A DNA stretch of 64,000 bases from Polytrichum commune (lineage: Eukaryota; Streptophyta; Polytrichopsida; Polytrichales; Polytrichaceae), in contig OX485805.1 of assembly GCA_950295325.1 (NCBI GenBank), forward strand, positions 34,273,501 to 34,337,500, read 5' to 3'. Shown piece after piece: positions 1-12,010 of this stretch. The notes beneath the pieces are model-generated. The model was not told the DNA's origin. It saw only the letters and a list, made by a program, of their open reading frames with translations, and did no database searches. Made by a program: the position numbers and the translations under genes. Each line of letters opens with the position of its first letter. Position 1 is the stretch's first letter.

Positions 1-8
1 CTTATAAG

Positions 9-430
9 GTTTGGGTCGGTCGACCCAAACCCCTACCCCAGTGTGTTAGAGTTTCTTTCTGACCCTTATGAGGTTTGGGTCGGTCGACCCAAACCCTATC
101 CCAGGGTGTTAGGGTTTATGTCTGATCCTTATCAGGTTTGGGTCGACCGACCCAAACCCCTACCTGGTGTGGGTGGATTTACCCTGTGAAGGTTTGGGTC
201 GGTCGACCCAAACCCCTACCGCAGCTTGGGCGGCTGTAGGTTGACCATGAGAAGGTTTGGGTCGGTCGACCCAAACTTTTTCCCACACCGTGATCGAATT
301 CTGAATGGCCCTGAACCCATCATTGTGCAAGGTTTGAGTTGGTCGACCGAAACCCGACCCCATCCCATGGGCAAGCTGTGGATGACCCTCAATCCATGGT
401 GGCACAGGGTTTAGGTCGGTCGACCCAAAC
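9..430. repeat. Array of seven 22-bp palindromes (left edge)
   Basis: Seven copies of the palindrome with arms GTTTGGGTCG and CGACCCAAAC begin at 9, 73, 136, 192, 255, 332 and 409. Most have central GT; the copy at 136 has AC. The copies at 332 and 409 carry arm substitutions. Spacing is 56-77 bp and the sequence between copies differs, so the palindrome is the conserved part. Open frames here on both strands arise because the palindrome has no stop in any frame; I do not read them as genes. Confidence 0.9.
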
Positions 431-1251
431 CCCCTACCAAAATTTTTTGTGGAATTTTTTTTGGTCTTCCGCACAGTATTGGGAGTTCACATTGTAGTTG
501 TGTTTCAATGTCTTTATCTTCGGTGTCCCTATTGATCATGATGTCTTGCATTTTCCAATATTTGATTCTTTTGGACCCTTACATTGTGTCCATGTGTGTT
601 GAGGTTTGATGTGCATGTGTGTAGGCGTCTGAGGCCAAACCCCCCACCCTTAAGCGTTCGTAGTCCGAGTAGTGGGTTTGGGCTCACATTCCTCCGTGGC
701 ATTGGCCTTAGGCTTGGATGTGTCATTTGATGACTCAAGTGTCCAATTCCTTGCCTTGTACGCGCAAGCCCAAGCGGATATTCCCTTCTTCCTTTTACCA
801 ATGGTTACCTTCACTTCTTTAGGGTCTTTGAGCTCCTCACTAGGTTTGGTTGTTGAGTCCATAGTGCAAGGATCAACTTTTTAACCTCTACTTAATAATT
901 CAATACACCATGCATGGTATGGAAGCATCCAAACACACAAATCTTTATTTGACAATCCAAGTGAATAGTATTAAGAAATATTTTTCTCCAAGGCTTATTG
1001 TCTCACAATCAAAGCATCAAGCCCAACGAGTCTACTCCTCAAGCTTCCTACCCTACCAATCACTTAAACACAACCACCCCAACCTCAAAAACTTAGGAAT
1101 GTGGCTCTTGGTCCATCACAATCACCAAATCCTCATTTTTCTATCTTCCTCCATTTTTTTCATTCAAGGTGAGTAGATTCCCCCATAGAAGAACCCCGGC
1201 AGTCTCCAACAAGACCCTTCCCGAGGTCTCAGTCTCAAATCTCCGGGTGTA
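431..1251. other. Unassigned sequence left of the copia element
   Basis: No recognisable gene. A short minus-strand open frame at 650-862 begins with an ATG and encodes 70 residues rich in Lys, Ser and Thr; it resembles nothing I know and may be chance. Removing the copia insertion joins this stretch to 14112 onward. Confidence 0.4.
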
Positions 1252-1256
1252 ATTTT

Positions 1257-1449
1257 TATTGGGAAATGAAAGGAAGAAGCAAAGAGATCAGCGTAGGAAG
1301 CAAGAACACAATACACAATGGTTGCATACAATGGAGAGAGTGAGTTAGCTCCTTCCCTTATGCCTTTATTTATATGTGTAGGTTAGGACCAGCATTGACA
1401 ACCCATATGGGACAATGTCACCAATGCAACCTAACACTACCTTCCAATA
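1257..1449 (-). repeat. Copia 3' LTR
   Basis: This 193-bp LTR matches 13914-14106 with only a few differences, such as aaatgaaaggaag against aaatgagaggaag near the inner edge. The ends form the inverted pair TATTGG/CCAATA rather than the usual TG/CA. Confidence 0.93.
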
Positions 1450-4400
1450 CTCCCACTTTGCGAGGTGGCATTGTACTCCAACCCCATTATTTCACTTAAC
1501 ATCTCATGCCTATCCCTCGCTAAAGCCTTTGTAAGAATATCCGCTACCATATATTGCGTTGGACAATATTCTAGTTCTACAACATTGTTTTCGATTTTCT
1601 CTCTAATAAAATGATGTTGCACATCTATATGTTTTGACCTATCATGGTTGGTTGGGTTCTTAGCTAATGCCATAGAACCTTGGTTGTCGCCTCCTCTTGT
1701 GCACAACCTACATCCTCCATTAGTTGCCTTAGCCAAATGGCCTCCCTCGTGCATCGGTTCATGGCCATGTACTCCGCCTCCATTGTGGATTGAGCCACCG
1801 TTTGTTGTCGTTTGCTATTCCACGTCACGGCCCCGTCTCCAACGAAGAAAACGTATCCGGAGGTAGACCTTCAGTTTTCCACATCGCCGGCCCAATCCGC
1901 ATCCGAATAACCTTTAAGGTTTATGTGTTGTCCTCCAATGCGCAACCTCATATCAATGGTGCCTTTCAAGTATCGCATAATTCGTTTCACGGCCATCCAA
2001 TGCATCGGACCCGGTTTCGACATAAACCGACTTACCACGCTTACCGCAAATGCGATGTCCGGTCTTGTGGCCACCATTGCGTACATCAACGACCCCACCG
2101 CCCTTTGGTACGGAATGTCCTTCATTTCGTGTGAATGCTCCTCGTATTCCTCCTCCGAAAGCTTCGCCAATGAGGTCTTGGTGTCGAGCGGGGTTGAGAT
2201 GGGCTTGCAATCACTCATGCCAAATCGCTCCAAAATGGTTTCGATGTAGCTTCGTTGATGCATGGTGATGGTGCGCGTCCTCCTATCCCGCTCGAAATGG
2301 ACTCCGAGGAAGAAATGCAACTCGCCGAGGTCGCTCATCTCGAACTCCTTCTCGAGGCTAGATTTCAACTCGTTGATCACGTCCACGTTGCTTGCCAAGA
2401 TGATGAGGTCGTCTACATATATGATTACAATCACAATGTAGTGGCAAGTTTGTAGAACATACAACGAGTGGTCCGCATGGCTCCTCGTAAAGCCTTTGTT
2501 CACAAAGAATATGTGAATGCACTCGTACCACGCTCGTCCGGATTGCTTTAATCCGTAGAGCGATTTCCCCAACTTGCATACGAGGTGCTCTCGGCCTTTT
2601 TGCACAAATCCCTCCGGTTGCTCCATGTAGATGACCACGTGCAATTCGCCGTTCAAGAATGCGGTCTTGACGTCCATTTGATGTATCTCCAAGCCCATGG
2701 CCGCCGCCATTGCGAGGATGACCCTAATGGTGTTGAATTTGGCCACGGGTGCGAAAGTCTCGCCGAAATCCACACCTTCCACTTGCGAGCACCCCTTGGC
2801 CACCAACCTCGCTTTGAAACGCACCACCACGCCGTTGGCATCCTTCTTCGTGCGAAACACCCACTTGCATTTCACGGCCTTGCGGCCCTTCGGCAATGGA
2901 ACCAACTCCCACGTGGCGTTGGCTATGAGAGATTCGTACTCCTCTTGCATAGCCGACTCCCACTCGCTCGCATCACTCGATTCAAATGCTTCTCTCAAGT
3001 TTCTAGGTTCCCCAACCATTGCCATGTTTGCGTGCTCATTGTCTTGGGGTTGCGGAATGTGGTTCTTCCACCATTCCCCAAGAGGTTTACGTGGCCTATC
3101 CGGATACCTAGAATTGCCTATGGTCTCATTGCCATATTGCGGTGGTGGAGGTGGTTTGGTTGCGGTTTTCTTACCGGCGTTAAGTTTCGATGCCTCCGCG
3201 CTACGAGTGGATTTCGCGGCCGATACTTCGGCCTCCGACTCGTCCTCAATGTTCGGCTCCTCTTCGTCCGGCTCCGAAACGTCGCTGCTCGCCTCCAACT
3301 CCTCCGCTTCCGATTTGGGAGATATGTCCACCTTCACCGTCGGTACTTCATCAACTCTCCCACTTGGACAATCCTCCAAATGCGTTTTGTCTTCGAAAAA
3401 CACCACGTCCGGACTCTTGATGATTTTCTTCGTCTCCAAGCACATGAGCCGATACGCCTTGGTGCCTTCGCAATATCCGAGGAACAAACACTTGACGCCC
3501 TTCGCATCCAACTTCGTTCGCCTTTGATCCGGCACCTTCGCGTAAGCCACACATCCGAACACCCGCATGTGCGACACGTGCGGCATCCTCCCGCTCCACG
3601 CCTCCTCGGGTGTCATTCCTTCAACCGCCTTGGTCGGACACCGGTTGCGTACGTACGCCGCATTGCACACCGCCTCCGCCCAAAATTCATGGCCGAGGCG
3701 TTGGGCATGAATCATGGACCGTGCCATCTCCACAATGGTCCGGTTGGCTCGCTCCGCCACGCCGTTTTGTTGCGGCGTGTAAGGTGAGGAGGTTTGCCGT
3801 GCAATGCCATGTTTGCTCAAGAAATCATCAAATGCCTTTGAAATGTATTCCCCCCCGTTATCCGACCTAAGAACCTTCACTACGTGCTCCGATTGCCTCT
3901 CCACCAAGGTTTTCCATTCTTTGAACCTTGCCAACACCTCCTTCTTGGACTTGAGCACGTACACCCAAATCTTGTGTGAGAAATCGTCAATGAAGGTGAG
4001 AAAATACCTTGCGCCTCCAATGGACGCCGTTTTCATAGGCCCGCACACGTCGGAATGCACGAGCTCCAAGATCTTGGTGGCGCGGGTGCCTCCGTCCGTG
4101 GGGAATGGTCGCCTCGCTTGTTTGCCCTCCACACATCCTTCGCATGCGAAGGAATGCACGTCGCCTTGCGCCGCTCCCACGTCCATCCCGCTCACCATGC
4201 TTTGGAGCATTTTCACGCTATTGGCGTTGAGATGCCCCAACCTCTTGTGCCAAAGTTCCAAAGGATGCGAGTTGGCCTCGGAATGCGCCAAAGAACTCAT
4301 TTCGGCCCCATTCAACACGTTGGTGTCCAATTGGTACAAATTGGACTCCAACGACGCCACGCCCAACATCTCGCCGTTGCTCGCCCTCACCACGCATCCC

Positions 4401-4879
4401 AACGAGTTGAAATGCACTTTCAAACCCCTCGAAATGAGCTTGCTCACCGAAAGCAAGTTGGAATGCATTTTCGGCACATGAAGCACGTCGTGCATTCTAA
4501 TGCTCCGCACACGGCCTTTCACGCGTGTTTCCACTAGTATGGAGCCTTTGCCTACGGCATCTACCATGCCGTTATCACCCATAAACACTTTGCGACCCGT
4601 GACGGGTTCGTAAGTGTCGAAAAAATGCTTATGTGGTGTCATGTGTTGCGAGGCCCCCGAATCCACGATCCATCTAGTGGCGGAGCTTTTAGACGCCCCA
4701 TCTCTCGCTACAAATGCAAAATCATCACTCGACCTTGCCATGTTTGAGTTCACCTTGCGTTTCATTCGACAATTACGAGCAATATGGCCCAACTTACCAC
4801 AATTGTACCACCTCGGGCCGTCGCCGCGCCTCTCGTTGTTGTCGAACGCTCGAGGTTGGCGGGACAACTTGGCCGCATC
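1437..4879 (-). pseudogene. Copia pol (zinc knuckle, protease, integrase, RT, RNase H), broken
   Basis: The minus-strand frame carries in order: a zinc knuckle near 4800 (WYNCGKLGHIARNC, first Cys replaced by Trp); an aspartic protease with DSGASQH near 4655; a GAG-pre-integrase segment; an integrase core with HSDVCGP, SDNGGEY and a QQNGVAERANR segment; a copia reverse transcriptase with YVDD near 2410; and the start of RNase H (SDADWAGD). An in-frame TGA at 1871-1873 cuts RNase H, and a frameshift near 1690 separates its last part (ADILTKAL). The frame joins the gag part at 12011 across gypsy-like element 1. The stop, the frameshift and the insertion each inactivate it. Confidence 0.93.
1450..1461 (-). 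other. Copia polypurine tract
   Basis: Read on the minus strand, GCAAAGTGGGAG lies directly before the 3' LTR. This is the expected place and composition for the plus-strand primer of a plant copia element. Confidence 0.75.
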
Positions 4880-5852
4880 TGTCGCGCACCTCTCCATAAG
4901 GAGTGCCCGAAACACCATGGGCACAAGGGGGACCCCGGAGTGACACCCGGGACTTGTGGCGCCATTGGTGAGAGGGCCCAAGTGATCCTAGTGTGGGTGA
5001 GGGCCCCGGGCGTTGGGAACGCCTCCCACCCACAAAGACTAGGAGGCATGAGGGTGAGGCCATGAGTTATGCGTAGCTCATGGCGTGGTGATTCTAGAAA
5101 GCTCAAGAACACCTCAATCGGAGGTGTGAGCTAGGAGTTATGGCCATTTGAGTGGGGCGCTGTCCCGGGACAGCGCCCTGTTACAGCAGTGCCTGGGAGT
5201 GATTCCCGGGACTGCCAAGGTTCAAACAGGCATAACTTCCTCAATACTTGCCCGAATGGGGCAAGTGAGGAGTCCATCGGCATCTACGTGAAACGTAGAT
5301 GAAGATGGAGTGGTTGGTTGTTATGATCAGACATCATACAAGGAAGTTATGATGGTCTGAAGCTGCTGGGCGGTTCTAGGCCCAGCAGCTAAAGGAAAAT
5401 GTCCACTTGGCCCCAACTCTTGGTAGAGAGACAAGAGGTTGGTTGACGGTGGGGTAGGGGCCCCGCGTGAAGTCCTAGAGGCTTATAGGGGTGAGGTGGT
5501 GTGGCCTCACCCACCCGAGGCCGAACGGCACGGCCTCCATTGGCATTGGCCTAATGTGAGGCCATAGTTGCCTAGTATGGTTCGGGTTGTTGTAGTGTTG
5601 CTCCGGCAATGCGATGATCAACATAGGATTGGACTTCCATGGATGGAAGTCCACATCTAAGGAATGGTTACCGATTAAAGGGTGAGTCCCAAAAGCAAAG
5701 TAGGAGGGTTGGTTCCCTCCTATGAACTATAAGGTCCGGGGTAGGAGGAGCTAACCATTAGCATGGCGGAATGCAAATGGTTAGCGCTCGTAACCTTTGC
5801 TAAAATTGAAAATTGGCAAGATTGTCAAAGGGGCTTAGCAAGGGTTGCGACA
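4880..5852 (+). repeat. Gypsy-like element 1, 5' LTR
   Basis: This 973-bp LTR matches 11038-12010. It contains a GC-rich inverted repeat, GCGCTGTCCCGGGACAGCGC, at about 5157-5176, a perfect 20-bp palindrome kept in all eight LTRs of the family. Confidence 0.95.
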
Positions 5853-5854
5853 CT

Positions 5855-5874
5855 TGGTATCAGAGCAGGGTTCC
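5855..5874 (+). other. Primer binding site, element 1
   Basis: TGGTATCAGAGCAGGGTTCC lies two bases after the LTR. It begins like the complement of the 3' end of plant initiator tRNA-Met (TGGTATCAGAGC), the usual primer of plant LTR elements. Confidence 0.9.
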
Positions 5875-5903
5875 AATATTTGAGCTAGCACTTTGAGGTA
5901 GAC

Positions 5904-8900
5904 ATGGCTATCAAAAATGCGGGTTATGATGGTGAGCCCGGGGTTTCCAAAAGGTTGTGAGGCTCAAATTGGAACAAAGATCATGTGTAAATGGAATTTG
6001 ACCATACCATTGGTTCTAATGACAATGGTGGGCATGAGGGTGGATTCGGTGAGGAAAATGGAGTGCTTTGAAAAGGCTCTCGCAAACCTCGAAAAGTATT
6101 CAGGGGCTAGAATACCGAAGCACCCAAAACCTTGGAGGGCATTAATGTTGGATTGAAATTCCAATTCGAAATGCTTAGAAGGTGGTGATGTTGAAATGAA
6201 CTTGGGGCACATGAGGCACGCGGGGTCTCTTAAGGCGTATATGTGCGAATTTCACACCCAAATGAATGGTACATCTAGGATGGACGAGCTTTCTAAGAAA
6301 TGCATCGTTCTAGGTGGGTTTCAAAAGCGGGTGGTGAAAACCATGTTCAAGACCCCAAAGCATCTTGAGGACGTAGTGCGAATCATAAAGATTTGAAGAG
6401 CATTGAAGCCGATGTTCCTAAGAAGAAGTTGGACGGCACATCACCACAAAGTGGGTTTAGCCGAAAGAGGCCCCAAGGAAATGAGCGCAAGTAGTTTGGC
6501 CCATTATACCAAGGCAAATCATGCTAGCTCGTGCCGTGGACGAAATGTGAGAAGGTGGTTTGGTGGTACCAAGCTAGATCATATTTGTGCCACGGACGGA
6601 GTGTTAAAAGTTGGCCTTGCGGACCAAGCCAAACTCATGGTGTTGCCGAGGACCCAATGTTAGACGATGGCTTTGTGGCCAAGGCTAGTAGCCTTAAGCC
6701 AAGGCCAACTATTTTATATCTTGAGGCTCAAATGAATGGGACAAACGTCTAATGGGTTGACAAAGAGGCAAGCCATGCCTTCTTGAGCCCAAAACTCATA
6801 AGGGAGTTGGGGCTTGCCGATTGGTAGAGCGGGCAAGCCCACCAAGGTGCGGTTTGGAAAGGGCAAACCGCATGAGACAAAGGAGGCCGCGATGCATGTA
6901 ACCTTTCAATGTGGGACATTGGATTTTTGTCAAAATTTCACACCAAGTGAAATAGATGAAATGCATGTCATTGTGAAGGCCGCCTTCTTTGAAACTCACA
7001 TGATAGATGTGAGGTGCAAGCCGGTGTGCTTGCGGTGCATTATGATGTGTCATAATGGCAAAGAATTGAAGTTCAAATTGACAAGGACTCCTATGGTAGG
7101 AGGATCTAAGTTGAATTTGGTCTTAATGGACCAAATGAAAAATAGAAAGCATAATGGTCGTGGTTCAATTGGAGCAACTCCAAGGAACGTATGGGGAGGC
7201 TAGGAAAGATGGGCCTCCTCCAAACAACATTGGTGTGATGTTGGTGAGATACAAGGATGTATTCACCAATGTGTTGCCTAAAAAGTTACCGCCAAGGAGT
7301 GGAAAATAACTTTGCTCAACGAGAGATTGAGTTCTTAAGGTATGTGGTGACAAAGGAAGTTGGTGGACGAACATGAAGAATGTCAAGGCAATCCAAAAGG
7401 ATAATTGGCCCTTCATTCAAAAATGGCTTAGGTCATTTGTTGGCCTAGCCAACTACTACCACCACTTCATTCGAGAGTTTTCTAAGATTGTTAGGACCTT
7501 ATTCAACTTATTGAGGAAAATGGCTATCCCAAGAGTGGGATGAGCCTTGTCACCAAGCCTTTGGGGAGCTCAAAAACAAGTTCTTTTCGCCACCCGTGCT
7601 TAAGTTCGCGGACTTTGACAAACCTTTTGAGGTGCATACGGGGGCGAGTGACTTTACCATTGGCGGATGTTGATCCACGATGGATGACCATTGCTTATGG
7701 GAGCATTAAGCTCCATGGTTGCCGAACCTTATGCGACTTGTGAAAGAAATGGCTATCCCAAGAGTGGGTTGAGCCGTGTCTCCAAGTCTTTGGAGAGCTT
7801 AAGACCAAGTTCTCTTCGCCGCCCGTACTCAAGTTTGCGAAATTTGTCAAACCTTTTGAGGTGCATACGGGGGCGAGTGACTTTACCATTGGCGGATGTT
7901 GATCCAAGATGGATGCCCATTGCATATGGGAGTATTAAGCTTAAAGGTTGTCAAACCTTGTGCGACCTATGAAAGAAATAGCTATCTCAAGAGTGGGATG
8001 AGCCTTGCCCCAAAGTCTTTGGGGAGCTTAATACAAAATTGTCTTTGCCACCCGTGTTCAAGTTCGCGGAGCTTGACAAACCTTTTGAGGTGCATACGGG
8101 GGAGGCGAGTGACTTTGCCATTGGCGGATGGTTAACGTAGGATGGATGGCCATTGCATATGAGAGCGTTAAGCTTGATGGTTATCCAACCTTATCCGACT
8201 TGTGGAAGAAATGACTATCCCAAGAGTGGGATGAGCCTTGCCACCAAGTCTTTGGAGAGCTTGAGAGCAAGTGTTTTTAGACGCCCGTGCTCAAGTTCGC
8301 GGAGCTTGACAAACCTTTTGAGGTGCATACGGGGGTGAGCGACTTTGCCAATGGTGGATTATGTGTAATTGGATGGCCATTGCATATGGGAGCATGAAGC
8401 TCGATGGTTGTCAAAGAAGACAACCAACTCATGACAAAGAATTTCTTTGCCGTAGTGCATTGCTTGAAGATGTGGCGACACTATTTGGGGTTGCACATAG
8501 CAAAGGTCTACATGGACAATATGTCCTAAAAGTATTTTGACATTCAAGCGTAAGTGAGCGCCAAGTCATTGCGGTGACATGATAGTTTGGCGCTTATGAA
8601 GGTGGATTTAATCCACAAACCGGACCGTGGAAATGTGGTGCCGGATGCGCTAAGTAGGCCGGAAGAGTTCCAAGCAATGAGAACCATCCAAACCTTGTGG
8701 CTAATGTGTGCTGGCGAAGGAAACTTGTGATGCAAGATACGGGAGGGGTAAATTAATTACCCCAAAGCACAAAAGCTTTTAGGTGAGCTTCGCAAGAGCA
8801 AGGTGCTCAAAGAGGTTAAGTTGGTGGACGGATTGTTCAAGTGCAAACAAAGTCGGGTATTTGTGCCACAAGGCAAGTTGAAGCTATCGGTTTTGAAGGA

Positions 8901-10030
8901 AAAATGTGATAGCCCTATTGCCGGCCATAGAGGAGAAAAAAAAAAAAAACCGCCATAGAATGGTGTCATGGAGGTACCATTGGCGGTTTGTAAAGGAAGA
9001 TATAGCCCACTTTGTGAAGGCTTGAATCAAGGTTCAAATGAACCGAGCCTCTTACCAAAAGCAAGGCGGTTTCTTGCAACCGTTGCCTATCCCGTCAGCG
9101 CCATGGCATAGTATGTGCATGGACTTGATCACAAGTTTGCCGGAGTCACATGGGTATGATGCCATCTTGTTGATGGTAGAGCGGTTTGCCAAGTTGGCAC
9201 ACATGGTGCCGATTGTGGGAGCCGCCACCGCGTTGGAGACCGCATAGCCTTTTCTCAAAGGATGGTTGAGGCACCACGGGTTGCCAAGAGTGATTGTGTG
9301 GGATCAAGATCCAAAGTTCACAAGTGCATTTTCAATGCATTTCTCTAAGGAGGTCGGAATGAAACTAAGGTTTAGCACGGCCTTGCATTCCCAAGTGGAT
9401 GGGAAAGCGGAGGATGTGAATGGAGTCTTGAAGCAATACTTGAGGAACTTGGTGGGGGCGGACCAAGGAGATTTGGCGGACTATGTGGGTCGAGCGGAGT
9501 GTAATTGCAATGTAGCCACGCACTTGGCTACCAATGGGTGGTCTTTGGTGGTGGCTTATGGAGTGGATGCGCTCCAACCTATTAACCTAGCTCTCGAGGG
9601 AGCACATTCAACACTAGAGTTCAACCAAGATGGTGAGGATTTGGCCAAGGATGGTGAACAAGACTTGGAGATGACCAAGTTGTTGGTGGAGAAAGCCCGA
9701 AGGTGCTACGGAGTGCAAGTCAATGCCGGAAGACGCGAAGTGGAGAATGAGGTGGACCAAAAGGTGTTGTTGAATGTGAACAACTTCACTTAGCCGGAAG
9801 GCCTCACTCCAAAGTTCATGTCCAAAATTGGAGCTTTGTTTTCCATTATGGAACAAGTGTTCAAGGACATGTATAGATTGGAATTACTGCCGGAGATCAA
9901 AGTGCATCCGACATTTCATGTCTCATTACGAAAGTCATTTTAGGACGACACCTTGTGTCCCGAACACAAGCAAGTGATTAGGCCACGTCCCGACCTTGTG
10001 GACGTCATTTGGAACATGAGGTAGGAGGGC
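5904..10030 (+). pseudogene. Gypsy-like gag-pol remnant, element 1
   Basis: The gag part spans about 5904-6396 and includes a retrotransposon-gag segment (GSLKAYMCEFHTQMN). A protease-like part follows at 6733-7200; its expected DSGA active site reads DKEA. At 7230-7340 the frame jumps from the linker before RT (YKDVFTNVLP) straight to the end of RT (QREIEF), so the RT palm and its YxDD are absent. An ANYYHHFIREF segment near 7450 leads into RNase H, present as four tandem copies of about 228 bp (about 7520-8340). In these the catalytic HTDAS reads HTGAS. Integrase follows at 8757-9793 and a C-terminal HPTFHVS segment at about 9905. Many stops and shifts are present. Confidence 0.88.
9038..9793 (+). 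pseudogene. Integrase core of element 1
   Basis: The two open pieces (9038-9247 and 9266-9793) share one frame and are separated by a TAG. The acidic residues of a retroviral-type integrase are visible: MDLITSLP (first Asp), VWDQDPKF (second Asp) and DGKAEDVNG (Glu). Sister copies read KAERVNG here. The zinc-binding part lies just upstream (8757-9037) and ends in a stop. It would join element DNA to the genome if translated, but the shared stop makes that unlikely. Confidence 0.85.
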
Positions 10031-11022
10031 ATCCTCAAGTGTAGGAGGCCCAAGTGAAAAGGAAAGAAAATGTACAAAGGAGTAGTTGGTGAAATGGTGA
10101 GGATACCATGAGAAAGAAGCCGTTTGGGTAGCGGCAAGAGACATGATGAACGGCAAGGAATTGGTAAAGCACTTTGAAGAAACTAAGGCTAGACACTCCA
10201 ATGAAATGAAGCCTAGGCATTGATGAGGACATCAATCTCCTTTAGTGGGGGAGAGACGCTAGTAGCACACTTAGCTTCGAGGTTAATTACTCCACAACAT
10301 GAACTTGTTCTTTGACTTGAGGGAATAAAGTCCAAACTTTAGTGGTGCAAAGAGAAAAGTATGAGATGAGGTCCTAGTCTTGTACTTGTGCTTGGTTAAT
10401 GGAAGAGGGGGAATAGACATGCCAAACTAGGTTGGGTAAGCCGAGTAATTGGGGGCCATGGCTAGGAGGGGCCTTGGATAAAACCAAGAAACTTCTTAGT
10501 TGTGGGCTTGTCCGGGCGGGGACAAGGTGATGGCGCGTGCTCATAAAAGTGCTACCCGCGAGCTAACGAGAGTTGGCGCATGGGAGTCATGAACCCATGT
10601 CTCGAAAGAGCAAAGTGGGAACCGAGTCGGGCGGGACTTGGCATCACCCCCGTGCGATCGAGGCGTGGCTTAACAATGGAAAGCCATCTCGGAGTTGCAA
10701 CCGAGACAACTTAGTGGAAGCGTTGAGGTCTCGCCTAGATGTGTCACGTTAGGCTAATGGAGCCTAACGGGGGAGGCCCCAAAGGAGGGGCAACCCAAGT
10801 GAGTCCCAAAGTAGGTGGGTCTACTATAGGTTAGGTCCTTGGATGAGAGATCCAAGGTCGCTAACGGACCACCTAGGAACGACACCTTTGGGACTATGCC
10901 AAATTTGAAGATGCATTGTGGGGGTCGCGCCCTAAGGTAAACACAATGCCGCACCATAGAGGATGGCAACTTGAGAATTGGTGTGCCGACTAAGAGTATA
11001 GTCGATGAGGGCATCGACTCCG
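10031..11022 (+). other. Non-coding tail of element 1 between pol and 3' LTR
   Basis: About 1 kb without a coding frame, conserved in all four gypsy-like elements, so it is part of the element rather than a later insertion. It ends in the purine tract TTTGGTGGGGGTGAG at 11023-11037. Confidence 0.7.
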
Positions 11023-11037
11023 TTTGGTGGGGGTGAG

Positions 11038-12010
11038 TGTCGCGCACCTCTCCATAAGGAGTGCCCGAAACACGATGGGCACAAGGGGGACCCCGGAGTG
11101 ACACCCGGGACTTGTGGCGCCATTGGTGAGAGGGCCCAAGTGATCCTAGTGTGGGTGAGGGCCCCGGGCGTTGGGAACGCCTCCCACTCACAAAGACTAG
11201 GAGGCATGAGGGTGAGGCCATGAGTTATGCGTAGCTCATGGCGTGGTGATTCTAGAAAGCTCAAGAACACCTCAATCGGAGGTGTGAGCTAGGAGTTATG
11301 GCCATTTGAGTGGGGCGCTGTCCCGGGACAGCGCCCTGTTACAGCAGTGCCTGGGAGTGATTCCCGGGACTGCCAAGGTTCAAACAGGCATAACTTCCTC
11401 AATACTTGCCCGAATGGGGCAAGTGAGGAGTCCATCGGCATCTACGTGAAACGTAGATGAAGATGGAGTGGTTGGTTGTTATGATCAGACATCATACAAG
11501 GAAGTTATGATGGTCTGAAGCTGCTGGGCGGTTCTAGGCCCAGCAGCTAAAGGAAAATGTCCACTTGGCCCCAACTCTTGGTAGAGAGACAAGAGGTTGG
11601 TTGACGGTGGGGTAGGGGCCCCGCGTGAAGTCCTAGAGGCTTATAGGGGTGAGGTGGTGTGGCCTCACCCACCCGAGGCCGAACGGCACGGCCTCCATTG
11701 GCATTGGCCTAATGTGAGGCCATAGTTGCCTAGTATGGTTCGGGTTGTTGTAGTGTTGCTCCGGCAATGCGATGATCAACATAGGATTGGACTTCCATGG
11801 ATGGAAGTCCACATCTAAGGAATGGTTACCGATTAAAGGGTGAGTCCCAAAAGCAAAGTAGGAGGGTTGGTTCCCTCCTATGAACTATAAGGTCCGGGGT
11901 AGGAGGAGCTAACCATTAGCATGGCGGAATGCAAATGGTTAGCGCTCGTAACCTTTGCTAAAATTGAAAATTGGCAAGATTGTCAAAGGGGCTTAGCAAG
12001 GGTTGCGACA
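11038..12010 (+). repeat. Gypsy-like element 1, 3' LTR
   Basis: 973 bp, nearly identical to 4880-5852. Differences I noted are C/G in the segment cgaaacaccatggg/cgaaacacgatggg and C/T in cccacccacaaag/cccactcacaaag. Confidence 0.95.

Larger units (their letters stand above)
4880..12010 (+). mobile_element. Gypsy-like LTR element 1, RT-deleted, inside copia
   Basis: LTRs of 973 bp (4880-5852 and 11038-12010) start TGTCGCGCACC and end GGTTGCGACA. The target duplication GCATC is at 4875-4879 and 12011-12015. A tRNA-Met primer site follows the 5' LTR, and a purine tract (11023-11037) precedes the 3' LTR. The order gag, protease, RT/RNase H remnant, integrase is that of Ty3/gypsy. The LTR pair differs at only two positions I could find, so the insertion is young although its proteins are decayed. 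It must have been copied by enzymes made elsewhere. Confidence 0.95.

Noticed and set aside
2585-3787. 400-residue plus-strand frame over copia pol
   Set aside because: A shadow of the pol frame on the other strand, which has clear integrase and RT motifs.
11038-12010. Frames of 70-155 residues in LTRs (MASPSCLLVFV and MFLSFLESPRHELR types)
   Set aside because: They recur in all eight LTRs at the same place on opposite strands and match no protein; they are LTR sequence.
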